Assembly: GCF_032854445.1 (NCBI RefSeq)
Contig: NC_088300.1
Span: forward strand, 78,471,084 to 78,535,083
Origin: Liolophura sinensis
Taxonomy: Eukaryota > Mollusca > Polyplacophora > Chitonida > Chitonidae
Length of the DNA stretch: 64,000 nt
Direction: 5' to 3'
Below are positions 51,569-63,748 of the stretch, one piece after another. Each line of letters begins with the position of its first letter. The first letter of the stretch is position 1. Position numbers and translations under genes: made by a program. The notes under the pieces are model-generated. The model made no database searches and was not told the origin of the DNA. It saw only the letters and a program-made list of their open reading frames with translations.

Positions 51569-52394
51569 GAAGTTGTCAAATCATATATGCAAATGCTATA
51601 TTCCATGTGATGACAATGACCACAAACAGTGTTCTGAAAACTAATTTGTCAACCAGGCCCCAGGTACTTAAATTGTTTACGAGAGCTGGTAACAAAATTA
51701 AGCAGGCCTTTCCTATTTGATGTGATCCCCGAAGGACAGAAATCAGAAACAATCAGTGAGTATGGGTCTCACCATAAAATCACATTTTTGGTGGTTTCTA
51801 AGTAATTCAGTGTTGGAAATCCAATAAATTCAATGCCTTTTTCTACTAAACTGAAAAAACTTATTTCTTATTAGTACATCTACATGTCACAAGACGTACA
51901 TGCTTACCACTAACTTAAACAATGTTTCATCATCACAGCTCTGTAAAGGTTAGACTGACTGGTATTCAAATAAAAAACACAACATAAACTGTTAATTCCA
52001 GTATAGCTTAAATTAACGCAAGAACTATATGTTGATGTAGAAACAAAACCAAAAGTGGCCTACATGTTGTGTTCCTTGTCAGTGACCATTCAGGCCAATA
52101 TGGATAGGTCAGCTGGCCCCTCGGACAACCATGCCAGTCACGTCCTCTAATTTAAGCCCCGAATCAGCTGTCAATTTCTGATATTGTATCTAAAATGGGA
52201 CATCATACAGTTAGATCGTTAACAATCTGATTCCAGCATTCCAGCATGTCCTAATTGGCAACCTTCTCCACTGCTGACGGAAATCATACAAGAATACACA
52301 TGTGGTAACTGGGACAAGTATTACAGTGAGGCTTCACAAACGACTGTCATGAAACAGACCCAGCTAGACCATGAGCTAGTTTATGCGACATGTC
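51569..52394. other. Unique intronic sequence
   Basis: Nothing recognised. Confidence 0.4.
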
Positions 52395-53345
52395 ACCCAG
52401 ACAGTTTATGAGCCAGGTTTATTTGACAGTCCCGGCCAGCAAAAGAGCCAGTTTATGTGAAAGATGGTGTGACATACCCAGTCAGACCATGAACTATATC
52501 TGACAGACTCAGCCAGACCTAATATGGCAAACCCAGCCAGGCCATGAGCCAGGTAAAATGACACACCCAGCCAGACCATGAGCCAGGTAATATGACATTC
52601 CCAGCCAGACCACGAGCCAGGTAATATGACAGACGCAGCCAGACCATGAGCCAGGTAAAATAACAGACCCAGCCAGACCATGAGCCAGGTAAAATAACAG
52701 ACCCAGCCAAACCCTGAGCCAGGTAATATGATAGACCCAGCCAGGCCATGAGCCAGGTAATATGACAGACCCAGCCAGACCACGAGCCAGGTAAAATAAC
52801 AGACCAAGCCAGACCATGAGCCAGGTAAAATAACAGACCCAGCCAAACCCTGAGCCAGGTAATATGACAGACCCAGCCAGGCCATGAGCCAGGTAATATG
52901 ACAGGCCCAGCCAGGCCACGAGCCAGGTAATATGACAGGCCCAGGCAGACCATGTGCCAGATCATATGACAGACCCAGCCTGACCATGAGCCAGGTAATA
53001 TGACAGGCCCAGCCAGACCATGTGCCAGATCATATGACAGACCCAGCCTGACCATGAGCCAGGTAATATGACAGGCCCAGCCAGGCCATGTGCCAGGTAA
53101 TATGACAGGCCCAGCCAGGCCATGTGCCAGGTAATATGACAGGCCCAGCCAGGCCATGTGCCAGGTAATATGACAGGCCCAGCCAGGCCATGTGCCAGGT
53201 CATATGACAGACCCAGCCAGACCATGAGCCAGGTAAAATAACAGACCCAGCCAAACCCTGAGCCAGGTAATATGATAGACCCAGCCAGGCCACGAGCCAG
53301 GTAATATGACAGGCCCAGCCAGGCCATGTGCCAGGTTATGTCAGA
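52395..53345. repeat. Minisatellite, 34-bp unit (about 28 copies)
   Basis: The unit is ggccatgagccaggtaatat then gacaggcccagcca. Variant types (ataacagacccagccaaacc; catatgacagacccagcctg) recur as blocks. The minus strand is nearly stop-free in all frames and yields long hydrophobic tryptophan-rich spurious frames (HGLAGSVILPGSW) up to 212 codons. Confidence 0.95.
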
Positions 53346-53439
53346 GATCCAGCAGGTATATGTGCAAGATTATGTCACAACTATAGCCAGGTTATGAGAC
53401 AAATTGTTTGACAGACAAGGGTTGTAGATCAGTCAAGTT

Positions 53440-53690
53440 GTGTGACAGCTACAACACCCATAGAGTGCATGAGCCAGGCTGTAGATGAATGTGACAGCTA
53501 CAACACCCACATAGTACATGAGCCAGGCTATAGATGAGTGTGACAGCTACAACACCCATAGTGTACATGAGCCAGGCTGTAGATGAGTGTGACAGCTACA
53601 ACACCCATAGAGTACATGAGCCAGGCTGTAGATGTGTGTGACAGCTACAAAACCCATAGAGTACATGAGCCAGGCTGTAGATTAATTGTA
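53440..53690. repeat. Minisatellite, about 49-bp unit (five copies)
   Basis: The unit reads gctgtagatgagtgtgacag, ctacaacacccatagagtac, atgagccag. It shares the 11-mer catgagccagg with the neighbouring 34-bp array, from which it is separated by about 100 bases of intermediate sequence. Confidence 0.9.
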
Positions 53691-56600
53691 GTTAATTTTT
53701 TAACTCTATCAAAAAATAAAATGTGGCATGTTGTCATAAATGTAAATTATGTTATAAATATCTAAATACATACATGTTTATTTACATAAAATCATGTTCT
53801 CGTGCTGACTTTTGAATCTGACTGAGCAGTCCCAAACTGTATGCCTTATTTAAGCTCCTATTTCATAAATGGTAAATCTGTGGTGGAGGACTGACTGTTA
53901 TGAAACATCATCAGGAAGAATCAATTTAAGCATGAAGGATGGATTCGCGGAAATGGAAGAGGTAGGCAGTATGGGCCGATGGATTGTCAGTGTGATAAGC
54001 GACTCGTCATCACCAGGTGAACAGCTTCATATTTAACCTGCTTCACTCTCTATCGGTCAACCCTCAAGGGTACAGTAGTCAATATCATGGTGGATGCTAT
54101 TACAGGAACTGTGCACACCACTTCTCCCACACCTATCAAAATTCATCCACGCCACCTTGCTTCGCTGGTTTTATGCAAATACCAAGATAGATTCAATTCA
54201 CATGGCGAGTGTGTTGGATAAGCGTTCACACTGCTCTCATATCTTTCAATGTTAATATTCCCTAAACTCACCATCCTACACGCATTAAGGTTCCATAGAG
54301 ACAAACTGCTGACTTTACCAAGACCCAAACACAAGATGCACTATGTAATTGTAAGCATTTACACGTATAGCAGTAGTGACAGTTGCCTGAAGGTCGCACA
54401 CACAATGTTCAAAGACAAACATCATGCCAGCCTGGGTCTATGGCTCATCGGCTCACACAATAACTTCATATAGTATTCTCCTTCATCATATTTAAAGTTT
54501 TTCACACTAGTTTTCTTTTCAGGTTGCAGCTTTCATAACTTTGATCATTGCGACCTAGCAGACCATTTATTATGGATCTCAAGTACCTTGGATGGCTAAG
54601 ATAGCAAAAAATCAAATGAATAATAGAAAAAAATTATAAAAAATAAAAAGGTCATATAAATGTATAAGGATATTAGATGTGAAACAGGCAAGAAAAAACA
54701 ATGAGGTGAACAGTAAATTGATGGCATTCCATCATGCGACAAAATCATTAACATGACTGATATTTATTACTTGAACTGCATGGCTGCATGCATGTTAATA
54801 CACTCTTAAACTTATCAAATACATGAAATGAAACAATTTCCAAAAACTAACTGCAATTAGTGTGAATAAATTCACTTCAACTTCTGTTTAAAACGGTGTT
54901 AAGCTCCTAAAACAAAGAAGATCAAAGCTTGATTAAAAGCTGTGAAATAAACTTTAAAATTGTATAGCAACTGTGAAGACTTGTTTACAGACTCTTTTTA
55001 AGGGATGGAGTGTGTCATTTGCAAACAAAATCCGCTGAATGTGAAAAATGGCTGGTGATGCCAGCACACACACACAAGACACCCACTGAGATAAGAGGGA
55101 AGCATGTTATTAAGGGGAGGTAATCTGATGGGAGCCATCAAGACAAACAACAACCTCACCCTATTTCTCTGAGTGGGTGTGCACACATATCTAAGAGAGC
55201 AAATGTATTCTGCAGCATGCACAGACACCCCTTAGGCAACAGTAAACCATAAGCATTTCAAAACCTAATTATTGGTGGCTAGGTACAGGTCAATATCGCT
55301 GAGGTCTAAGCCTGTTTAGTGATGGCTGCGTGCTGGATTTGGCAGACCAATCAGATGGAGTTCTGAGGCTGTAGTCCCATGCTGGCAATCCAGCTCTCAA
55401 ACAGAGGCTTCGTAAATAGTGGTTGCCATTAACACCTGATTATATTTGAACACGGAACCAAGCAAAGTCAGTTAACAGAGTCAATAGTGTTGCGGCAAAC
55501 TAGGAATTATCGCCCGCTAATCATGATTGCCAACTGATGAGGTTGGCGGTTCCGCCCTCATTGGATGGACACATTGCGATTTTATCTTGTTTCGGACATT
55601 GTGAAGCCAGCGGTGCCTGTACTCTTCTATCCATGGTTCATTTGTACATTTTCAAACCAAGCATAGTTGGACTGCAGTCATCCTTACACCAATCCATCAG
55701 GTTAACATTGGCACTATTACACAAACATCAATTCTCCAGCATATATCAATCTTAATGTTCCCTCCACAGCATGAGACTCCTTACAACCCCGCTAAAAGAA
55801 CACTGGCTATACTGTCTTCCATCTCAGACCAGCCACAAAGCACACATTTGGTGATAAGTAAAGATTGTAATGGTGACATTTTTTCCCCTAGCAGAATGCA
55901 AAGAAGATGTTCACAGTTCACCATTACAGTTATATCATCAGTTCCAAACTCCTACAGTACCCATCATGGATTTCCATGGGTGAACTACTCACTTTCTCTA
56001 GTGTCTGGAGAGATCAACCCTTGGAGAATAAGCTATTTCTTGTATCACCTGTGTTGTTGTGAAGAAAGCTATTTAATGTAGTTCTGAAACCATTTGAAAT
56101 ACTGACATGAAAGACATGAAATGACACTATACACAGTATGTCCAGGGCTCTTTGAGAAAAGCTTGCAGCCAGGTCAACAACTGGCTAACAAAACTTGCTC
56201 TGAAAAATATAACATGGAAATCAAAGAAATATCTTTCAAGCATATGAGGATTTTGAATGGTTTTCAAATGTCACTTTTAGAAAGAGTAATTAACGTCTCT
56301 GTGTAAATGCATCAATAACAATGAATGTGAATATGCCTCTGCCTTGAAATATATAATTATGTGCCTTTCTTGTCATGATTGTTCTGTGTGACGCCATCTC
56401 AAGATAATTTCCTTTCAAAAGATAATGCATCACGTTAACTAAGACCTATAAATATAACACATTAAACACATCCAAAACTGCTAAAATCAAATAGGCTTTG
56501 TTGTCTCTGTTAAACACTGATAAAACGATGGTCTTATAAAAGGCACCATAACTATAAAACATATCTAGTAGTCACAGGTGATTGATCTCAAACTTAAGAC

Positions 56601-58527
56601 AATGTTTACACGTATCCTGGATTTGGCCACCCTATATAAAAGTGTTTTGAAATCACTGCAAACAATATACATGTATACATCTGCAGGCTGTAAAACATGA
56701 AATGAACATCATGTGCGCACATATTAAATGGAAAAATACATTCACGAATAGCAATTTCAGAATTTGATCTCGCCTAGACATACATGCAAGTGTACTAATG
56801 CAAATTAATGAAAAACAAATACCTTTTGATATCATTCACTTAAAATTAAAAGTCTAAATAATCACAGGCTATTAGATTTCATGGTGTCCAAGAAAATGTT
56901 TGGTGGTCCAAACATAAAAGTACAGTCAGAGAGCAGTGTGAGTAGCGGGTCTAAGGTTCCTATAGTCTATTAACCCAGAGAATTCAAGAAAACCAAGAAG
57001 TTGTACTTTGTGACAATGGCTGATGGCTTTGCACAGAGCTTAACACTTGTAATTCCTTATCCCCTGAATCTTTCCTTTCTGAACTCAGAATATTCAAGAA
57101 CCACAACAGCAAAAAATCATTCTTGTTTTCTTTCGTACTACTTAATCTGTAAGTTGTCATGGTGAAGCCACATTCCAAGTTACAACTCTGTCTGAAAAAC
57201 TTTATATCACTGTTTATAACTTATCACTGAGTTCACAACACAAGATCACTTCTTCTGTTCACAGATTTAATACTCCATTTGCCACAGCAAAATACAACTG
57301 TTCACTTCCCGCCTACTTCCTACCACTTGCGTGATTTTACGTTGGTCTCCTAACTCTCCTGTGTTGAAGGTATTAAAGTAACCATTAAACCCAGAATGTT
57401 ATCATTTTAGATATCCAAAACAGGATAAAAATGCTCATAACTATGTTAAAAATGGATGAAAAAGGCCCCAACTCAAACTTCATCTCTAACTTGTCATGGC
57501 CAAGCCAAGTATGCAGCTTCAATTCAATACAATGAACCATTTTGAAAAAGAGTATTGAAGACTTATTCATGACAGACTGACAGAGGATGTGTCACGTCAG
57601 TACCAGTGGGAAGTCAATCACTCAATCATCCAGATTTACATCTGTTTTCCTGTCATCAAGGAAGGCATAATATAATTTTTGAATATGCATTTTTTTTCTT
57701 CCTTTTAGAGTATTATCCTGAGAGATGGGATCAAACAACATCAACCAAATGAGACTTCATCAAATTTTGTCCAGTGAAAGCTGGTCATACTGTTCATCCA
57801 ATGGAACTCAACGTCTCTGCTTTGTATTGGTGTGGAGAGGTCCTAATTTGGGTTCGTCCATCAGCGGATATGGCTACACTTCACAGCTCTGCGCCAAATC
57901 CAAGTGACAGGGCCAGAAAGGAAACGCGCAGTATAATCATGGTGAATTGAAATCATCTGAGGTGGTCTGGCCGAGGAGTTATTACCACTCAAGTGCTCCT
58001 CAGAATGACTAGCTTTAGTCTGATTAGGTATAGCAGTCAGGAATAGAGATAATACTTTAACCACACGTTCCAAACACAAATATCTGATAGAAAGACCCAT
58101 GATTAAAAAAAAAAAAAAAGTTACAACTGTTATGAGCTTAATGATATTTTCAAAAAGATGAGTTACATTTAAACTTAGTTTTGGTTCCGTGTAGAAAGTG
58201 CTAATCAAACTCAGCGTGTACATGTAGCTTCTATGAAGGGGAACTATCCTTGCAATATCCCCCTGGGACTGGTCAAGTTACAGCACTGAAGCCATAATGT
58301 AACAACAGGGAAGGTTTTATTCTCAAACCATTGTTTGTCAGCCACATTTGAGCAAGCCACTCTACATCCTTCCACACTGTGTACTGTACAGTTCTCAAGG
58401 TGATACACAAGTCAGTCAACAAACATCCTCTTCAACATAGTTCATAAACACAGATTCAGTGGTGTTACACAACAGACACATGCATGTGTAGGTCACTGCC
58501 AAACAACCATACTTATCAATTTGAAGA
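53691..58527. other. Unique intronic sequence
   Basis: No exon, array or RNA gene recognised in this AT-rich stretch. Frames such as 55755-56081 and 57861-58223 (minus) have no supporting features. Confidence 0.4.
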
Positions 58528-58595
58528 TTTTTAACCCTATACTCAAGGATTATTCACTTCTATGATATGGTGATCCATTTTTATGGGTAGAAGAA
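58528..58595 (-). mobile_element. Degraded SINE tail relic, reverse orientation
   Basis: The plus-strand order gatttttaaccctatactca, aggattattcacttctatga and tatggtgatccatttttatg follows the reverse complement of the SINE tail with many changes. It is older than the copies at 38.4 and 45.1 kb. Confidence 0.4.
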
Positions 58596-59017
58596 GTACA
58601 TGGTGTAAAACATCAACCGTCTGTACAATACTGATGAACTTCCCCATGTTTCACCTACTGTAGGAAGACAGTCTTCCATGAACATACATGTACATAAAAC
58701 AATTATTGTCACCAAGGCCCAAATAACAATAAAAATTCCTTGATGAAGACAAGTATTGAACCAGCTCCTTGTTTGCCAGAGGTTTGGTGCCTTAATTATC
58801 ACTAATTATGTCTACTCCCCATACACACAATAATAATAAATCAGATACGAGTTATCCTTTAATGAAAATATTTTCTTTAGCAGAAAGTAACATTATTTTG
58901 GGAATTCTTGAATACATTCTCACGCTCTCTGCGTTAACAGTGAAAAAGCTGATTGAGACCAAAGCTGTACTGATATTATACTAGTATCTAGGGAAGTATA
59001 CATGCATGTACTGGCCA

Positions 59018-59655
59018 CTGAAGTTCATATCTACCAATTCACTGAAGTTTATAGATACCAATTCACTGAAGTTCATAGCTACCAATTCACTGAAATTCAC
59101 AGCTACCAATTCACTGAAGTTCATAGATACCAATTCACTGAAATTCATAGCTACCAATTCACTGAAGTTCATAGCTACCAATTCACTGAAGTTCATAGAT
59201 ACCAATTCACTGAAGTTCATATCTACCAATTCACTGAAGTTCATAGATACCAATTCACTGAAGTTCATAGCTACCAATTCACTGAAATTCATAGCTACCA
59301 ATTCACTGAAGTTCATAGATACCAATTCACTGAAGTTCATAGCTACCAATTCACTGACATTCATATCTACCAATTCACTGAAGTTCATAGCTACCAATTC
59401 ACTGAAATTCATAGCTACCAATTCACTGAAGTTCATAGATACCAATTCACTGAAGTTCATAGCTACCAATTCACTGAAATTCATAGCTACCAATTCACTG
59501 AAGTTCATAGATACCAATTCACTGAAGTTCATAGATACCAATTCACTGAAGTTCATAGCTACCAATTCACTGAAATTCATAGCTACCAATTCACTGAAGT
59601 TCATAGATACCAATTCACTGAAGTTCATAGATACCAATTCACTGAAGTTCACTAC
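59018..59655. repeat. Minisatellite, 24-bp unit (about 26 copies)
   Basis: The unit is aattcactgaagttcatagc then tacc, with gctacc, gatacc and tctacc and gttcat or attcat alternatives. As 24 is a multiple of three, frames stay open on both strands: octapeptides HSYQFTEV and LKFIATNS on plus, MNFSELVA on minus. The order of a/g variants repeats in short blocks, which indicates multi-unit duplication. Confidence 0.95.
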
Positions 59656-60750
59656 CAATGCCAAAGTTGGGGCAAAAAAGCAAAATACAAACTATGCTCT
59701 CCACATGAAGTTGATAGCTGAAGTCTACTTAATAGTAAAGAATTTGTACACAGACTCAAGCTTGTGTGATAGGCAGTTTTCCTGTATGCATCAGTTACAG
59801 TTATATGTATATATACCTGTTGAAAACTATCAAGGCTGTCAGTTGGGGAATTTCAGAAATACATAAGTCAGGTACATAAATTTGGACAGTTTTTTTTATA
59901 TTTCTTAAATACACAACTTGAATTCCAGCCCAGAACTGAATACTATTTCCTGTGCCCTCCCTTCAGTTCTCTTGGAACTCCTGAATGATTGGGCATGGCT
60001 TGGTTGACTTCTGATTGCAGCCTTCAACCGAGAACTACAGCTTTATGTAATATGTTTCTGAATTTATAATCTGTCTGAAGATACCTAAACATCCAAAGTT
60101 TCCGACTTTCCACAGAGTTTTGTAAATGACGTCTGTTCCTAACAACATCTATGAAGCACAACATTTAATAGTGAGGTTGTCATACATGTACATGTACATG
60201 TCCATTTACTACACTACAGGAACAAAACACTGCAGTGCAAGATAAATCTAAAAGCTGAAAAAAAGAAGAAAAAAAAATAAAATAAAGTAAAATAAACCCA
60301 GGCATACCCTGATACAGAGAAATTTAGAACTAATGGTTCTGCACATTTAACCAATCTGCTGTCAAATATAACAACACAGAGTTACAGCAATCCCTGATTA
60401 AATTACTAACAACAAATTGTTGCAATTTAATCACCACAGAAATGGATTTTTTGTGTTTGCAGACCACATATATGCATTGTCACAGAACTACCAAAATTTG
60501 AGGTTAGTGAGCTAACACATGGGTGGTGGGGTAAACCATTTAGCGCTTCCGGAAAGGACAAGCAGACCAAGAACTGTCAAGCAGTAAGTACACAAGGCGA
60601 ATCCAGGACAAAGCCCCAGTGGACAGAAACCCCATGGACAAAAGCTCTGTCGTATAAATTAACCCAAAAAAATTTTTGACAGTCTAACAAACATGATGTT
60701 AAATATCTGTTGACGGGAATTCATATAGTGACTTTATTTTCCATCTAAAA
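59656..60750. other. Unique intronic sequence
   Basis: No exon recognised. A purine-rich simple stretch lies at 60250-60295 (aaaaagaagaaaaaaaaataa). Confidence 0.4.
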
Positions 60751-60752
60751 AT

Positions 60753-62388
60753 TTGCCATCAAAGTGCATCCCGGTCTGTCACTTGGTTTTGTCATCAAAG
60801 CTTAATCCAGTCTGTCACTCAGCTTTGTCATCAAAGTGTATCCCAGTCTGTCACTCGGTTTTGTCATCAAAGTGTATCCCACTCTGTCACTTGGTTTTGT
60901 CATCAAAGCTTAATCCAGTCTGTCACTCAGCTTTGTCATCAAAGTGTATCCCACTCTGTCACTTGGTTTTGTCATCAAAGTGTATTCCAGTTTGTCACTC
61001 GGTTTTGTCATCAAAGTGTATCCCGGTCTGTCACTTGGTTTTGTCATCAAAGCTTAATCCAGTCTGTCACTCGGTTTTGTCATCAAAGTGTATCCCACTC
61101 TGTCACTTGGTTTTGTCATCAAAGCTTAATCCAGTCTGTCACTCAGCTTTGTCATCAAAGTGTATCCCAGTCTGTCACTCGGTTTTGTCATCAAAGTGTA
61201 TCCCAGTTTGTCACTCGGTTTTGTCATCAAAGCGTAGCCCAGTCTGTCACTCAGTTTTGTCATCAAAGTGTATCCCAGTCTGTCACTCGGTTTGTCATCA
61301 AAGCGTAGCCCAGTCTGTCACTCGGTTTGTCATCAAAGTGTATCCCAGTCTGTCACTCGGTTTGTCATCAAAGTGTATCCCAGTCTGTCACTCGGTTTTG
61401 TCATCAAAGTGTATTCCAGTCTGTCACTCGGTTTTGTCATCAAAGTGTATCCCACTCTGTCACTCGGTTTGTCATCAAAGTGTATCCCAGTCTGTCACTC
61501 GGTTTTGTCATCAAAGTGTATCCCAGTCTGTCACTCGGTTTTGTCATCAAAGTGTATCCCAGTCTGTCACTCGGTTTGTCATCAAAGTGTATCCCAGTCT
61601 GTCACGCGGTTTGTCATCAAAGCGTATCCCAGTCTGTCACTCGGTTTTGTCATCAAAGTGTAGCTCAGTCTGTCACTCGGTTTTGTCATCAAAGTGTATC
61701 CCAGTCTGTCACTCAGTTTTGTCATCAAAGCGTATCCCAGTCTGTCACTCGGTTTGTCATCAAAGTCTATCCCAGTCTGTCACTCGGTTTGTCATCAAAG
61801 CATATCCCAGTCTGTCACTCGGTTTGTCATCAAAGTGTATCCCAGTCTGTCACTCAGTTTGTCAACAAACCGTAACTTAGTCTGTCACTCGGTTTGTCAA
61901 CAAACCGTATCCCAGTCTGTCACTCGGTTTGTCATCAAACCGTATGCCAGTATGTCACTCGGTTTGTCATCAAAGTGTATCCCAGTCTGTCACTCAGTTT
62001 GTCAACAAACCGTAACCCAGTCTGTCACTTGGTTTGTCAACAAACCGTATCCCAGTCTGTCACTCGGTTTGTCATCAAACCGTATGCCAGTATGTCACTC
62101 GGTTTGTCATCAAAGTGTAGCCCAGTCTGTCACTCGGTTTTGTCATCAAAGTGTATCCCAGTCTGTCACTCGGTTTTGTCATCAAAGTGTATCCCAGTCT
62201 GTCACTCGGTTTGTCAACAAACCGTATCCCAGTCTGTCACTCGGTTTGTCATCAAACCGTATGCCAGTATGTCACTCGGTTTGTCATCAAAGTGTATCCC
62301 AGCCTGTCACTCGGTTTGTCATCAAAGTGTATCCCAGTCTGTCACTCGGTTTGTCAACAAACCGTTACCCAGTCTGTCACTCAGGTTC
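60753..62388. repeat. Minisatellite, 35/36-bp unit (about 46 copies) with a directional gradient
   Basis: The unit is gtctgtcactcggttttgtc then atcaaagtgtatccca. Left units mostly have ggttttgtc (36 bp), middle units mix 36 and 35 bp, and right units mostly have ggtttgtc (35 bp) with a gtcaacaaaccgta variant appearing only after about 61860. Plus-strand frames stay open over several hundred codons (repeating SSKCIPVCHSVL) despite the 35-bp shifts, because no frame of the unit contains a stop. Confidence 0.95.
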
Positions 62389-63580
62389 AACTGTTTTCCT
62401 CTCATCAACGTTGTATGCACGTTTTGAAAACAATATCACCAAAAATGATGGTGATGTCTCTTCATCTTCTTGTTTTATTCCACCACTATAATCTGTCCGC
62501 ACTACACTCAATTTGTTTGGCTGTGGTATTTCAGCATGGTATACAGGTTATAACTTGCTATAACATATTTATCTAAAAATTTTGATTCTTTAGAAATTTA
62601 AACCAAGTCATATTACAGTTCACAAGAAAAATATTATTTTTGAATACTCTTAAATAGAATTTTAAAAAAATTATCTTTATACTGTGTATTTTTTTCTATT
62701 TTATATGCCCTACATGGATGTACATGATAAAAGGAATCAGTGATCTTAATGTTATCTTAATTGGCAGCATTCTATAATAATTGCATAATTAAAATTTATA
62801 TATTATTCCCCGAAATTGGAAAAAAATTAATGTTGGCTGCATGTTTCTGAAGATCTACACTCTGAAAGATCAAAAGAGGCATGTTTTCTGAGGTTAAAAT
62901 CATCACTGCTACACGTTTTTTGCCATCCCCCATTTTCCTTAGAGGTGTTAGGCCATAGCGTGTAAATTATATATCCGGGATAGGAATAACTGACACATAT
63001 ATATGTAAGATTTGTGTTCTTAGAATAGGAAAAAAGTCTAACACAAGCTGCAATACAGCAATTGCTTACCATACTTGTAGACTTTAGTTTTCAGTTAAGC
63101 CTGGAATGAAGGTCGAGCATTATGTGCACTGCTGAGAAATATATAGCTCTTGCCGATGTCATCAAAAATGGTTACCATACATGCACAAGATAGAACGAGT
63201 AAGATGGGTTTCTACTCATTGCAAACCTATATTGAAATCTGAAATCTTCAGGGAGAATGTTTCAACTTTTCTCAAACAACTTATGTCATTTACCATATAC
63301 ACTTAATACTGATCGAGGGGCTCCTTTGCGCCGGGGATTTTGCCCATCAGGGCTTTAGACCATCCCCCAACCAAGGCACTGAGCAAATACTGTTTTTATT
63401 GACCTGCCAAAGAATCAAAGAGCTGTTGTGATTGGCTGATTACTGTCCACTGATGCCAATAATGGTGAGATAATTCTGTGTACCCGTGAGCGCCATGATG
63501 TAAAGGCTTCTTAAGAGCTTGTCTGCTTCACTCAAAAGGAAAATTAAAAACAGAGTGACATAATCACCACTTGTACTTAC
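62389..63580. other. TMEM128: Unique AT-rich intronic sequence next to the TMEM128 donor site
   Basis: This is the first 1.2 kb of the intron in transcript orientation. No array or exon recognised. Confidence 0.4.
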
Positions 63581-63748
63581 AAAATCCCACCCAAGATGAA
63601 ACATGCAGTTGCTATGGGGATGGCAGCCGGGTACCTCTTCTCCCATTGGTCAGTGGTCAGTTTCTTCACATAATTCAGCCAGAGGATAAGGAACAAGGCA
63701 ATGGACACATTAACCCCAATCAGCAGCAGACCAATATTGAGCCAGAAT
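63581..63748 (-). CDS. TMEM128: TMEM128 internal exon (transmembrane segment plus conserved RYPAAIPIATACF block)
   Basis: This exon encodes 55 complete codons, from FWLNIGLLLIGVNV to RYPAAIPIATACFILGGI, with one base of a split codon in front and two bases (TT) behind. On the minus strand it is preceded by a clean acceptor (tattttcag) and followed by a strong donor (gtaagtac), so both flanking introns are phase 2. The first part is a hydrophobic membrane-spanning helix. A short charged loop follows (KKLTTDQWEKR), and then the start of the next helix. The loop-to-helix block RYPAAIPIATACF closely matches the KYPALIPITTASF region that I recall for vertebrate TMEM128, a small four-pass protein thought to reside in the endoplasmic reticulum membrane and of poorly known function. 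Earlier exons must lie beyond base 64000. The open frame continues past the acceptor into the upstream intron, but that extension shows no family similarity. The identification rests on remembered family sequence, not on a search. Confidence 0.8.

Larger units (their letters stand above)
24355..63580 (-). other. TMEM128: TMEM128 last coding intron, about 39.2 kb, phase 2
   Basis: The interval is bounded on the minus strand by gtaagtac at the 63580 end and tttgcag at the 24355 end. No other exon with recognisable protein similarity was found on either strand inside it. It holds at least thirteen distinct tandem arrays (listed separately), three SINE insertions and some dispersed repeat relics. 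Adding the array coordinates gives about 17 kb of tandem DNA, over 40 percent of the intron. That it is a single intron is inferred from the phase and alignment match of the two exons; transcript evidence is not visible here. A small nested gene cannot be excluded. Confidence 0.7.

Noticed and set aside
52406-53327. Minus-strand tryptophan-rich membrane-like frames (up to 212 codons)
   Set aside because: All minus frames of the 34-bp unit are nearly stop-free, and overlapping frames code for the same peptide in shifted order, as expected from a period not divisible by three.
58981-59866. Octapeptide-repeat proteins on both strands
   Set aside because: They come from the 24-bp minisatellite; both strands are open simultaneously and non-repeat ends are short and featureless.
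60753-62491. Plus-strand cysteine and serine-rich frames of 130 to 375 codons
   Set aside because: They lie in the 35/36-bp array and overlap in several frames, with no non-repeat domain.
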